64,000 nucleotides of DNA from Alopecurus myosuroides (lineage: Eukaryota; Streptophyta; Magnoliopsida; Poales; Poaceae), in the NCBI GenBank assembly GCA_028641055.1, contig CM054061.1, forward strand, positions 112,476,019-112,540,018, written 5' to 3'. The notes below the pieces were generated by a model. That model was not told where the DNA came from. It searched no databases and saw only the letters and a list, made by a program, of their open reading frames with translations. The position numbers were made by a program, and so were the translations under genes. Below, in pieces: positions 31,373-43,600 of the stretch (position 1 is its first letter; each line of letters opens with the position of its first letter).

Positions 31373-33590
31373 TTGGTTACGGATATATTGTGTGTCAGGT
31401 GTTCCATGAACACAAGTCTTGTGTCAGGTGCATGGAATTGACGCCGTTTATACATCTACACAAGGATCCCGGATCTTCTAAAACCGTATACATGAGGCAT
31501 CGAATGTGGCTACAACTAAACGACCCGTGGAGAATGCATGGAGACCTGTTCAACGGTAAAGATGAGCTTGATCTACCGCCACGCAAGAGAAGAGGAGAAG
31601 AGATCGATACTCTATTGAAGAATTGGAAAACGTGCCCTCCGCCGGGAAAGGTACAGAAGTGGAAGCTAGGAGAGAAGAGAAAGCGAGGAGAGAAAAAGTG
31701 TCCTCCGCTAGAAGGAGCGCATTTGGGGGTATGAAAAAGGAGGTCCGGGTTTTGGGACTTGCGGTACTGGCCAATCCTCGGAGTGCCTCACTGCCATGAT
31801 GTCATGCATATCACGAAGAATGTGTGTGAGAGCTTGCTTGGCACTCTATTCAACATGCCAGATAGGACCAAAGACGGGCCGAAATCAAGATACGACCTGA
31901 TGGTCCTGAATATCAGGAGTGGGCTTCACTTACCGCCTTCTACGCGTAAACAGGCGGAGGAGGATGAGGATGAGGTGGAGGAGATGGACGACCGCAAGCG
32001 GAAAAGGGCTAAGAAACACCAAACTCACCGCCTGAAACCCTCTTGATTCACTCTAAGTCCCGACGAGCTCGATCAAATATTCACATGCCTCCTCAGAGTC
32101 AAATTTCCCTTAGGTTACGCGGGGCTGATAAGCAGATACCGAGAAGTGGAGAAAAATCTTTAGCGGGATGAAGTCTCATGAATGTCACGTGATGATGATG
32201 CAGATACTTCCGTTGCAATGAGAGGGGTAATGGAACCGCACGTCCGGCAAACGCTTACTGGCCTCTGTAACTTTTTCGACGTCATCACCCGGAAGTCGTT
32301 AAGCTTGAAGAAACTCAGAAGGCTGCAAGAAGAGATCGTCACCATCCTATGCGAGCTTGAGATGTACTTCCCACTTGCCTTCTTTGACATTATGGAACAT
32401 CTCTTTGTCCATATCGTGGACGATATCACCAATCTTGGGCCGTCATTTATGCACAACATGATGGCATTAGAAAGAATGAACGGGATCATCAAATCATTCG
32501 TTCGTAACAGGGCACACCCGATGGAAGCATCGTCTAGGGATTTCTCACCGAAGAATGAATCTCTTTCTGCAAGAATTTTCTAGGCGAGGAGAAGCCAGTT
32601 GTTGGTTTGCCCGCAAACAAGCACCTTGACAAGTTCATGGGGGTAGGCCACAACACTGGCAAAAGGGTAATGGACGCGGACTCCTGTGGTCGGAGAGCCG
32701 ACTTTGATAGGGCCCACTTAGTAGTGTTACGACATATTGACGATGTCGACCCTTCGATAGAAGAGCACAAAACCACGATAAAAAACAATGCTCGCAGGCC
32801 GATGACGGAAGAAGAGATATTTAGAGCACACAAATCCTCTTTCGCGACATGGTTCAAAAAGCAGATTGATGCCAATCCCTCGGCAATGACATGTCAGAAA
32901 GATAAAAATGTATTGGCCTTGTCATATGGCCACGCGCCCAATATGATGACTTATCAAGCATACGACATCAATGGGTACACATTCTACACGGAGGAAAGTG
33001 ACAAAAGTAGCAACTATCAAAACTCGTCTATAACGATGGAATCTTACACGGGCGAAGAGATTAGAAGATACTACGGAAAGATCGAGGAAATATGGAAGCT
33101 TGACTACGTTGGGGAAAAGTTGTCGATGTTCCATGTTAGATGGGCTACAAATGTCCCGAAAGAAGACGAATATTTCACCACTATGTCGATGTCTGAAGCC
33201 AACAAACCCAAGTCCAAGAACCCCACCGTTCAAAATGAGCCGTGGGTATTGGCTAAGAACGTGGAACAATGTTTCTTCATAACCGACCCGACCAAGCCTA
33301 GTCGTGTTGTGGTAAGGAGAGGGAAAATGGCCCTCGTCAGAATGGATGGAGTCGCCGATGAGAAGGACTTCGACGGCTTAGTCGGAGACCCGATGATGGA
33401 AGAACCCGGTGAAGACGATGCACCATACACCACAAGAAGAAGCAGGACCACACTACCTGGGTCAGGTCTTCCATTCACAAGAAGAAGTCACGATATGGCG
33501 GTCACGTATTCAACATCGACTAAGAAAGGTAAGAGTAAGATTGTGACGAAAGGCCGAGAGAGGGAAATACTCGCGATATGTGCGATATAA
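31373..33590 (+). pseudogene. CACTA B ORF1, C-terminal two thirds of the transposase
   Basis: The frame opens at the C junction with GYGYIVCQVFHEHKSCVRCM, the Cys-rich part of Transposase_21. It continues with KDPGSSKTVYMRHR, DVMHITKNVCESLLGTL, a DUF4218-like part (LGPSFMHNMMALERMNGIIK) and a DUF4216-like end (KNVEQCFFITDPTKPSRVV), ending at 33590. Breaks occur near 31734, 32046, 32160 and 32583, mostly frameshifts and stops. The last block (32607-33590, 327 residues) is long and open. The N-terminal third is absent at this junction because element C inserted there. Confidence 0.88.
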
Positions 33591-33724
33591 CATGGTATCT
33601 CGCTAAATCAATCTATTCCGATGCGCCCTACGTTTTTGAAGTGAGAAACAAAGTAGCAGCCCCTAGTATACCAATCCACGATATGCTCGATGTATCCCCC
33701 GGCTAAATTAACGCAACTATGCGC
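33591..33724. other. 3' flank of B ORF1
   Basis: Short mixed sequence between the stop codon and the internal repeats. No feature is recognised. Confidence 0.5.
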
Positions 33725-33960
33725 CCCCTAGCTAACAAACACAGACGTATAACCTCCAAAATGCGCATGGGGTAAGTTTAGCGCAGGCGCATATTCACCA
33801 AATGCGCCCGGGGTAAGTATAGCACAGGCGCATAAGCCAATGCGCCTGGGGTAAGCTGTAACGCAGGTAGTATAGCGCAGGCGCACATGCTAATATGCCT
33901 GGGGTAAGCTGTAACGCAGGCGCGTATTGTGAAAAATGCGCCTGGGGTAAGTGCCCATTA
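33725..33960. repeat. Internal copies of element B subterminal repeats
   Basis: Four to five units of the form TGCGCCTGGGGTAAG, alternating with GCGCAGGCGCAT. They resemble the CCCCAGGCGA and CCGCAGGCGCACA units at B's right end (50590-50856), although they lie between ORF1 and ORF2. Confidence 0.8.
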
Positions 33961-33984
33961 TGCTATCCCTTCAGTCCTTTTTCT

Positions 33985-34409
33985 TTTCTCTCGCGCAGAG
34001 TCCATCCCAACATCTCCCATCTCCCCGATCCAGTACTCGAGCACGCCGTCGCCCACGCCGTCGTCGAGCAGGCCGTCTCCCACGTGCACGCCGTCGCCCA
34101 TGCTGATCCAGTCGAGCACGCCGTCGCCCACGCCTTCATCGAGCAGGCCGTCGAGGAGGAGCAGTTCGAGGGCGCCAACTAGGAGCAGGCCGTCGAGGAG
34201 CAGCAGGTCTACGGCGCCGACGAGGAGCAGCAGGTCCAGGGCGCCAACGTCGCCCTCTCCCGTGTCATCCACGTTGTCGTCGCCCACGCCGTCGTTGTCC
34301 AGGTTAGACCTCCTCCCTCCCATGTACCACGATAGGTTAGAAGAATATCTTACGCAGATTCTTGCGTTCCGCGGACAAACCGGGTAGCTGCCCTGCCCTG
34401 CCCTGCCCT
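33985..34409 (+). promoter_or_regulatory. GC-rich segment upstream of B ORF2, with CACGCCGTCGCC repeats
   Basis: Built from repeats of CACGCCGTCGCCCACG, GTCGAGCAGGCCGTC and GAGGAGCAGCAGGTC, ending in four CCCTG units near 34388-34409. Open frames exist on both strands because of the repeat, but they look like low-complexity shadows. By analogy with A and C it is the internal promoter or first exon of ORF2. Confidence 0.45.
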
Positions 34410-36640
34410 GTACACAATGGGGTCGTCAAGGATAGAGGGATGAACTGCGATTCTCTTGACAACGATGAGTGCATTTGCAAGTCCATGGAAAACGCTCGGT
34501 TTGGGGATCCCAGCTAGGGCGGGAGAAACTAGGACACATTTTGCTGCACCCGATCTTCTTCTGTTTAGCCCAGGCGATTTGACGTCTGCTGAGTAACAAG
34601 CCAAGTGGCGATGCGCTAAATATGCTTGGAAGTTTCATAGAGAATTCATTTGCTGAAATTTGAGATCCGAGGTTCATGCAGGGGCGGAGCTAGCGCCCAG
34701 CGATCCCAGAATTTAACTTCACTTGCTTTTGCTAAGCTATCCTTGACGACAGACTAAGAAGAAGCTCTCATATTTGATCATCATAACCGCCAAGTCTTTC
34801 ACTTTCATCCGCTTATAACTGTACTTAAAAGTTAAAACCACATAAGTGGTATACAATTTGCAAAGAAGAGGTTGAACATCTGCAGAGAATAGGAAACTAT
34901 ACATAAAACTATAACTATTAGCAAATTAAATATTTAACTATAAAAATATTTCCAGACCAGTGTATACATTATCTTTCTTCTACTGAAAGTGTTAACCAGT
35001 TAGAAACACAACATATTTAAGCAATGAATTGTTTGGTTGACATTCTTCTTCATGCATGACTTTATATCTTTTGTTCCTTTTATTCAGTTTCTTTGTGAAA
35101 CTGAATGATAATGTCCACACCCTCCTCAGTAAGCGAATCATCATACATGAAGGGGATACCAAAAAAAAATGTAACCTAGTACCTCAAAAATACTTTGGTG
35201 TGTAATAGTCTGTTATATTGTTGTGGATTCATAAATAAAATAAAAATATGATTGTCATATCATTTCTCAATGTACCTATTGTAGTAGTCCCTAGCAAATA
35301 GTTATACAAATCTAAATAATATGCAAGATGTAACTGGTCAAAATTCATAACAAGAAAGATAAGATAAATGACTGATATTTTGTTAGTGAAAACTGTCTAT
35401 GGAATTTAAAGCATATTTGTCCTAACAGTATGATAACCCAAATCCCAAAACGAAAGCCCTAACCAACAAATCTTATGCTGGTGAAAGTTATCTCAATCGA
35501 GGGCTGCAAGGTGTTGTAAAGCTGTTTCCCCTCTTTTTAAGATATTGAAAGTTGTTTTTCATATATATTTTGTTTTTCACTGGCCTCAATATGTTTGTTT
35601 GGAATGTGCATTGAGCATTAGATGCACAACAAAAACTGATTCAGACAGACAATAGCCCAACCCCTTTGTGTGGACAAAAGTCATAATTATATATAGCTAG
35701 CCTTATATATTATGCATACATATGTTGAAGTTAAGATCATACATATAACTTGCTTCTTATTCTAATTTAATAGTGAGGAAAACTGGAAGTGCTGTTATAT
35801 GAATTCCTGGGTGCCGTTATGTGCTGTTATTTAGGGTTGATGGGTGAAAGAATAAGTGAATAAATTGATGCTACACATCTTGTTGAATTTTTTAGGTCCT
35901 CTGTTGATAAGTGTATAGATTGATGCTCCCCAGGAACCAATATGCATAGTGCTAGTTAGGTCCTCTGTTTCTACTCGCTGTAGGTCTCCAGTCGCCACCG
36001 TTGATGAATGTGTTTGACTGTTCGTATGCTTTCTGATTCAATCTTCGATCAGATATCGTCTTAGTGGTGGGAACAGTTGGTTTTTTCTGAATTCAATCTA
36101 AACAGTTGGATGTAGCTATCTTAAAGCAATGTCTGTGTACCGCTTCCTGTTAAGGTTGTAATGCTGTACTGATTGCATGTACTATGCAACCTTTACTATC
36201 ATTTGGTAAATCTTTCGTTTTCTCGGAACCCACTATTCTGAAGAAGTTTACTGTCCCTTAAGTGAAACGGAAACTTCAAGCTGCTATCTGCAGGTTTTCC
36301 TGAAACAGTATTATTGATTTACTGCATAGTTCTTTTATCGAATCGTTGCCTTCCTGATTGAATATGATATGCTTGTGTAGTCGTTTTAAAAGATGGCATA
36401 ATGTTTGGTGGATTTATTTATTGATGCACTTTCAGTTTGAAACTATCTGGGGGCATGTATTTTTATATGGTACCATGGAGTACAGATGCAGAGGCGATTT
36501 AGTGGCATTAGAATAAGAAGCAAGTTATATGAATTCCTGTGAGTTTTTTGGCATAATATGAATTCCTGGGAGTTTTTGTGGCATGTGATGACACGAGGAA
36601 GCTGTTTTTGTGGCCATGTGTGCATTCTATTTATGTTGCA
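34410..36640. other. Long non-coding leader or intron of B ORF2
   Basis: AT-rich sequence without a credible ORF. I found no terminal repeats or RNA genes. A probable long first intron or leader. Confidence 0.5.
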
Positions 36641-36654
36641 GGTACATTGAGTGC

Positions 36655-36755
36655 TAATGTTTTGCCGGAACATTGATTCATTTCCGTTCCGGCAAATTTC
36701 TGGCACTCCGGCATGACCATTTATAGCAGAGGTCATGCCGAATTTTTCCGGTGAC
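36655..36755 (+). promoter_or_regulatory. Double hairpin upstream of B ORF2
   Basis: Hairpin 1 is TTTGCCGGAAC (36661-36671) / GTTCCGGCAAA (36686-36696), 11 perfect pairs around a 14-base loop. Hairpin 2 is CCGGCATGACC (36708-36718) / GGTCATGCCG (36731-36740), 10 pairs around a 12-base loop. The block ends about 40 bases before the ATG at 36792. Homologous motifs precede C ORF1 and C ORF2. Confidence 0.68.
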
Positions 36756-36791
36756 TAACCTAGTAAATATTTTGTCTACTGCTAGCTAGGC

Positions 36792-39340
36792 ATGTCGTCT
36801 TCTTCTAGGGATCCGGCGTTATTGGACCACTACATGCTTATGGCCAGAGAGTCGCAAGAGGAAGAGAGGGCCAATGATAACGCTGACGATAGAACGACTG
36901 ACCAGCCCCCCGATGGCGAGCCCCACAACGATCACGGGCTCACCGGTGGCGAGGAAACCGTTGATAGTGGCGCCGGAAGTCCCTCTGAGAGTAGCATGGC
37001 GGCAAAGAAGCGTCGGAAGCGAGCTCCGAAAAAGGTCGGTACCGTTCGAGATAAATTCAAGGAGGTGGATCCTTCCAATGGCGTGCCTGTGTTGCCTAAG
37101 GACCTTGTGAAGGGGTACTTCCTCCAACTTGGCGCGATCCTTCGAGACGTCGTCAATATAAACGAGCTGACTCTCAAGAAGAAGCAAACTCTGCGCGCCC
37201 AACTCATCTCAAGGCTGCACGCGCGGTACGAGTCCCCCCCCCCCCTACAACAACAAGAATCTAAAGGGCAACCTGGTGAACAAACTCGCACTCACTAGAT
37301 TCACCAAAGCCCTCAGAAATTATAAGACTATGGTGAGGGAAATGATTAGGGACGAGGAACCATTCTAAGAGATCCATCGCCACTTCCCGCGGATTACGCC
37401 AGATGACTTCAAGATTTTCCTAGATAACCAGTCGCTTGAATTCACTAAGAATCAAACGATCTGGGGGAGGGACCTAGCGTCGAAGAACATCGGTCACCAC
37501 AATCTCGGCTGTCGTGGCTACGATAGGAAGGAGTCAGTTTGGGATAAATAGGACCAGACCTACATTGATAAAGGCCTTGAGAACCCCTACGCCAAGTTTG
37601 CCCATGACCCGTAGTTCCAAAAATTCATGAGGTCGAGGTACAGAAAAGTAACGCCGACCGGGGAACTTGTCACGGACACCAATATGGTGGAGAATGTTAT
37701 TTTGGTCACGGACGATAGCGTGAAGAATGTTGAGAAACTAGTGGTAATAAATTTACCATTTCATGCTACTCATCATCCTCAAGTCCATAAATTCATTCTA
37801 GTAACAAACCATTTCTAAACTGTTCATATGTTGCTTCTGCAGCTAGAAGAACAACAGCTTGAATCTTCCTCGTCGCAGACGTCGACAGCCAAAGTCGCGT
37901 GCGACAAGCCTTTTATCAGGGGGTACAACAAGGCAAAGAGCCAGGACCCGCTGAAAAGTCTGCACTTAGGCCGTATCACGGCGGCGGACTAAATAGGAAG
38001 CACGCCAAGTATGGCTTGGCTGAGCCCAGCAGTAAGGAGTCGCGGGAGGCGAAGAAGAGCCAGTCAAACGAGGAGGCGGAGTTGCTGAAGAAGAAGATGG
38101 CGGACATGGAAGCAAACATGGAGAAGCGGATTGAGAAAAATGTCGGGGAAAAGATGAATGACATCATACCCAACGTATTTGAAAAACTCTGTGGCTACAT
38201 CGCCGAAGGCGCACAGGGGCCGATGCCTACGATCAACATAGGCGCCGGAGGTGGACCGTCGATGTTGGTCATGCCCGGCGCGGCCGTTGCCGGTGGTCCG
38301 TCGACGTTGGCCGTGCCTGGCGCACCCGCCTTCGCCGTGCCCGACACGCCTGCCCCCGGTAGACCGTCTACCGTGTTCGGCGCGGCCGCAGCCGGTGGTC
38401 CGTTGATGTTATCATTTCTCGAGGAGCCCATCACCTGTGGTCTGTCGACGTTAGCCGAGCTCGATGCCCTCACGGTAAATTATTGACCATCTCAAGTTGT
38501 AGCCAGTTCAATATCACCCCACTCTCTGACCTAGCTATGCATGCTATCGCTGGCTGACGCGGCGGGATGCACCTTCCTACTAAAAGTGGGCAGCAAGTTG
38601 AAGGATGTTGCAAAGGGTAGCATCTTGCAGCCACTCTCCCACAAGTACCACTGCAGAGATAAACCGGCTAACGAGCTTCGGGTTCGTGTCGATCTGGTGT
38701 TACTGGGATTCTATCCTCCTAATAAACTCGCCGATGCCGACAGCGAGCTGAATCTAGGTCAACTCGAAAATCAAGTCTTGCTATGGCCGAAAGCCCTTAT
38801 TCGGCTGAACACCACGTGAGGGTTGGCGCCAAACCAACACATGGTCGTCACTACTGCACCTGTTGCGCCTGCGGCAAGCCAACAAGACAATGTCCTCCCT
38901 CCACCGGTGGATCCTCCTCCTCCCGAGCATGAGATGTCAAATCACGAGCATGAGAAACATGACGACTACATGGATATTGAATTTGCTCCCATTGATGATT
39001 TCATAAATCAGTTGGATGGCGAAGAGGTTCCTCCGGAGTTACCCACCGAAAATCTTAATATCCAGAAGAAGGTAGATGGAGAAAGAGGGTGGTCCTTCTG
39101 AGTTACCCACCAGAAAAACGGACATCCAGAAGAAGCTAACATATTCCCAAGAAACTCCCGAGGAGGAGACGGCCTTTACGGCTCCACAACTGATGGTGGT
39201 TACCCCAAATACACTCCGTGCTACGGCCGAGGAGGCGGTAAAACAAAGCGGCACTCCCATGTGCTTGAGGGCGAAGAAGCATCGGAAGAGGCCTGCAGCC
39301 AACAAGAAGAAAGGTGGTGCCTCCTCTAGTAGCCAGCCAT
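36792..39340 (+). pseudogene. CACTA B ORF2, first part
   Basis: The ATG at 36792 (MSSSSRDPALLDHYMLMARE) opens an acidic leader, a basic patch (KKRRKRAPKK, about residues 75-85) and VPVLPKDLVKGYFLQLGAIL. The block continues out of frame at 37300-37740 with HHNLGCRGYDRK and FMRSRYRKVTPTGELV, broken by stops. A likely intron runs from about 37742 to 37841 (GTGGTAAT to TTCTGCAG). Then come a coiled coil (ADMEANMEKRIEKNVGEKMN) and an Ala/Gly/Pro repeat rich in GGPSTL-like words (38230-38440). A domain with LLKVGSKLKDVAKGSI and LENQVLLWPKALI corresponds to A's RRLGDVKRQIILW domain. It stops at 39340, where an LTR begins. Confidence 0.75.
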
Positions 39341-40654
39341 TGTGTCACACCCCTGTTTTTAAGCACTTGTATAATAGTAATTTAGCAAGCCTGTTAAGAC
39401 TTTTGTAATACAATTAAGTGGACAACATGTTTGTGTAGTAATGTTTATCTATGCAATTTAAGTGGTGTCTTCTTTTCACTCACATGAGGATTTTTCTCCT
39501 AAGGAAAACTTTTGTTTTCTATTTGTTTTCCTATGTTTTCCACTAAGGTTCTTAGGAGAATATCCTTCAAAACTGGAGGTAACACTTTGCATCAACTTAG
39601 AAATGTGTTGTTGATGGTTAGAAATCAGCTTGACCTTGATTTAAAATTAATTGGAAAAGATTTCATTAGAATTTCCAATATAATTTTTGTCCTGAAAAAC
39701 AGCCAAGTAGCTGTTTTCAACCCTTGTTTTCCATCACAAGAATTATCCAATTATGGATTTTCTTTGATCAAAACTACTCTGTGTTATGAGGACAATAAAA
39801 CTACAACCTTGGAAAAACCTACAAAGTTTTTTTACACACAATGCCATGATGGTTTTTGAGCCATCTTGTTAAGACAGAAAGTTAGGCAATTTAAAAACAG
39901 AGAATGTACTTACTTTGCCATTTATTTTCAGAGCCATAAACCCCTCCATTTTCAAATCAAATGGTTGGTTATGAAACTTGGATAGTTGCTCTTTGTTTAG
40001 CTTTTTAAATCACTCATTTTGGAGTTTGTTTGCTTGGTGAAAACAAGTCCAACTTTTGCTATCTCTGTCTGCTTTTCCAGCACTTAGAAAAATTCAGAGA
40101 GCTGCCTAACTGAATTTTTCTGACAGAACAGTGATTACACTTTTAGACTTGATGTTTTAGCTTGTGTGTACTGATCCAAGCCAGGCCACTTTTCCATTTC
40201 GAAACTACTTGGTACTGAGCTTCTAGAAGGTGACATTGGATCCCATTTTGGCTGGTTAGGGAGGGAGAAAATGAGGTGGTCTTTGACTTGGTGATGATGT
40301 CACATTTAGTGGTTGAAATAGTGTAATTTTCACTTTTGCCCATCCCTTGGCCCCTACTGTGGCTTTGCTCACCCAAATGTACTAAGGTTAACCCCAGGGC
40401 ACCAATCAGAGGCGTTGCCACCCGTGGAGAACCCCCAAGGGGCAAGGCATGCCCATGCCATTGCCAACCCGAGCACACCCACCTTGGCCCCGGGCCTACA
40501 AAGCCCTAGAGGCCAATCCCTCTCGCCACAGCACTCTCCTCACTCCACTTGATCATCCCATCGAGCTCTCGCTTGCTCGTTCGCTCTGTGCGAGCGAGGC
40601 AAGCCGTGCCCATTCGCGAGCCCGTACAGATCGAGAGCGAGGTACCGTCGCGAT
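39341..40654 (+). mobile_element. Truncated gypsy-type LTR fragment inserted in B ORF2
   Basis: TGTCACACCCCTG at 39343 is a typical LTR start and interrupts ORF2 of B just after KKKGGASSSSQP. About 1.3 kb of non-coding LTR-like sequence follows, AT-rich first and GC-rich from 40340. At about 40650 it passes directly into sequence from the middle of CACTA A. No LTR end, primer binding site or internal genes follow. Confidence 0.6.
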
Positions 40655-43600
40655 CCGTGTGATTCTTTCTGATTGGTCCAAACGAAACCCTAACCATTTC
40701 GTCCCGGTTGGTAAAACAGGTCGGGACTAAAGGGACGATCTGTTTCCCAACGTAACCCGAACCATTTTGTCCCGGTTGGTAAAACAGGCCGGGACTAAAG
40801 GGATCTGTTTTCTTCTCACTATATATATGTATGCATTGCCACACCATTGGCGACGACTACGAGTAGAAAGGCGGCGACTATGAAGACTACGAGTATGCAT
40901 ATTATACGCCTAGGCAGGAGTATGACTAAATCACTCCAACATTCCAAAATGTACTTCTAGGCCTATAGGCATGCCCTTCACATCAGTGGTTGTAGTTCAA
41001 ATTTCACGTATCATCAGTGGTATCTCGAGTGGGTAGCAATGTGCAAGTCTTTGCTTGGTTGTGCTAGGGTGGGCCCCAAGGAAGCCCCAAAACACATCAG
41101 AGATAATATAATTCACATGATCCATTCAACAAAGTTTGGTACAATAAATTATTACACATCAATTCATCCCTTGTGTCCCTGATTGCTTACGATTGTGCCG
41201 CATCCAGGGAGCATCCTCATAATTTAACTTAATGCTTGGGTCAGTGTTCACTTTGAAGAGCGGAATTTCACCAAACGTATTATAATCTTCTGACATGTCT
41301 GTCTTGTCCTCCACTCTCAGGATGTTTCTTTTCCCTGAAAGAACAATGTGGGGCTTTGGATCATCGCATGATGTACTGATTGTTTTCTTATCTTTCCGTT
41401 TCCCCGGTTTGCTACTCATGTCCTTCAAATAGAAAACCTGAGCGACATCTTTGGCTAGGACGAATGGTTCGTCAAGGTAACCAAGATTGTTGAAATCCAC
41501 CATTGTCATTCCGTATTGCTCGTCCACCTTTACCCCACCTCCTGTTAGCTTGAACCATTTGCACCGGAACAAAGGGACCTTAAAGGAGGGTCCATAGTCA
41601 AGTTCCCATATCTCCTCTATGTAACCATAATATGTGACCTTTTGCCCAATCTCGGTTGCTGCATCAAAGCGGACACCACTGTTTTGGTTGGTGCTCTTTT
41701 TATCTTGGGAGATCGTGTAAAATGTATTCCCATTAATCTCGTACCCTTGGAAAGTCGTTATAGTCAAAGATGGTGTCTTGGCCAACATGTGCAGCTGATC
41801 TCCAACATCATTGTCATTCATTAAATGTTTTCGCAACCAACTGCCGAAAGTCCCCATGTGGACCTTTCTAATCCAGGTCAGGCTTACCCGGGTTGTCCGA
41901 GCATAAAATATTCTTGTGTTGCTCGAAGTACGGAGCCACCAAGCTCGAATTTTGCAGAACTGTGTGGTGTGCTTCAGTCATAGAATGACCGTCCATACAT
42001 ATCGTTGATTTCCTTCTGATCGTGCCTTTTCCACTTAGTCTCCCCTTGTGCCGCGATTGAGGAATACCAATCGGCTTAAGGTCAGGAACATAGTCAATAC
42101 AGAACTCAATTACCTCCTCATTTCCATAGCCCTTGACGATGCTTCCTTCTGGCCTAGCACGGTTACGAACATATTTATTTAATACTCCCATGAACCTCTC
42201 AAAGGGGAACATATTGTGTAGAAATACAGGACCGAGAATGGAAATCTCTTCGACTAGGTGGAGCAGGAGGTGCGTCATAATATTGAAGAAGGATGGTGGG
42301 AACACCAACTCGAAACTGACAAGACATTGGACCACATCGTTTTGTAACCGTTGTAGATCTTCTGGATTGATTACCTTCTGAGATATTGCATTGACGAATG
42401 CACATAGCTTCACAATGGCTACTCGATCATTTTCCGGTAGGAGCCCCCTCAAAGCAATCGGAAGCAATTGCGTCATAATCACGTGGCAGTCGTGAGACTT
42501 CAGGTTTTGGAACTTTTTGTCCGCCATGTTTATTATTCCCTTTATATTTGACGAGAAGCCAGACGGGACCTTCATACTGCCCAGGCATTCAAAAAAAATG
42601 ACCTTCTCTTCTTTGGTAACAGAGTAGCTAGCACGACCTTGAAACCATTCCGGATGCCGGTCATCTGGGTCTTTCAAAAGTTGCTGGTCCTGCCGTGCTT
42701 CATTTGTATCATTTGTCTTCCCATACACGCCCAAGAAGCTTAGAAGGTTCACGCAAATATTCTTCGTAACACGCATCACGTCGATTGCACAGCGGACATC
42801 TAGGACTTTCCAATATTGTAGCTCCCAAAATATAGATTTCTTCTTCCACATGGGTGCGTGCCCGTCAACTCCATGCAGAACTGATTGTCCGCCAGGACTC
42901 TTTCCAAAGATGACTTTCAAATCCTTGACCATATCAAATATCTTAGCACCAGTACGTTCCGCAGGCTTCGGCCGGTGACCTGCCTTGCTGTTGAAATGCT
43001 TGCCTTTCTTTCTTACGTTATGATTTCGGGGAAGAGATCGACGATGACCCAGGTACACGTTCTTCTTACAATTATCCAAATATACACTTTCAGTCTCATG
43101 TAAGCAGTGCGTGCATGCTTTGTATCCCTTATTTGTCTGTCCCGAAAGGTTACTGAGAGCAGGCCAATCGTTGATGGTTACAAAAAGCAACGCTCTTAGG
43201 TCAAATTCCTCTTATTTGTGCTCATCCCACACACTACACCAGGTCTGCCCCACAGCTGTAAAAGTTCATCAACTAATGGCCTTAGGTACACATCTATGTC
43301 GTTGTCGGGTTGCTTCGGACCTTGGATGAGCACTGGCATCATAATGAACTTACGCTTCATGCACAACCAAGGAGGAAGGTTGTAGATGCATAGAGTAGCG
43401 GGCCAGGTGCTATGGCTGGAGCTCTGCTCGCCAAAAGGATTCATGCCATCAGTACTTAGACCAAATCTTCTGTTCCTTTCGTCAGCTGCAAAATCTTTGA
43501 ACTCTCTATCGATCTTTCTCCCTTGCGTTCCATCAGCGGGGTGTCTCAACTCCCCGCCGGACTTAAGGTCCTCTTTGTGCCATCGCAACAACTTGGCATG

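Noticed and set aside
33929..34387. Ser/Pro/Thr-rich 152-codon ORF
   Set aside because: It is the translation of a short CACGCCGTCGCC-type repeat; open frames exist on both strands and no start context or domain is visible.
34680..34700. GGGGCGGAGCTAGCG word as an end of a hAT-like element
   Set aside because: No partner end or target duplication was found within several kilobases.
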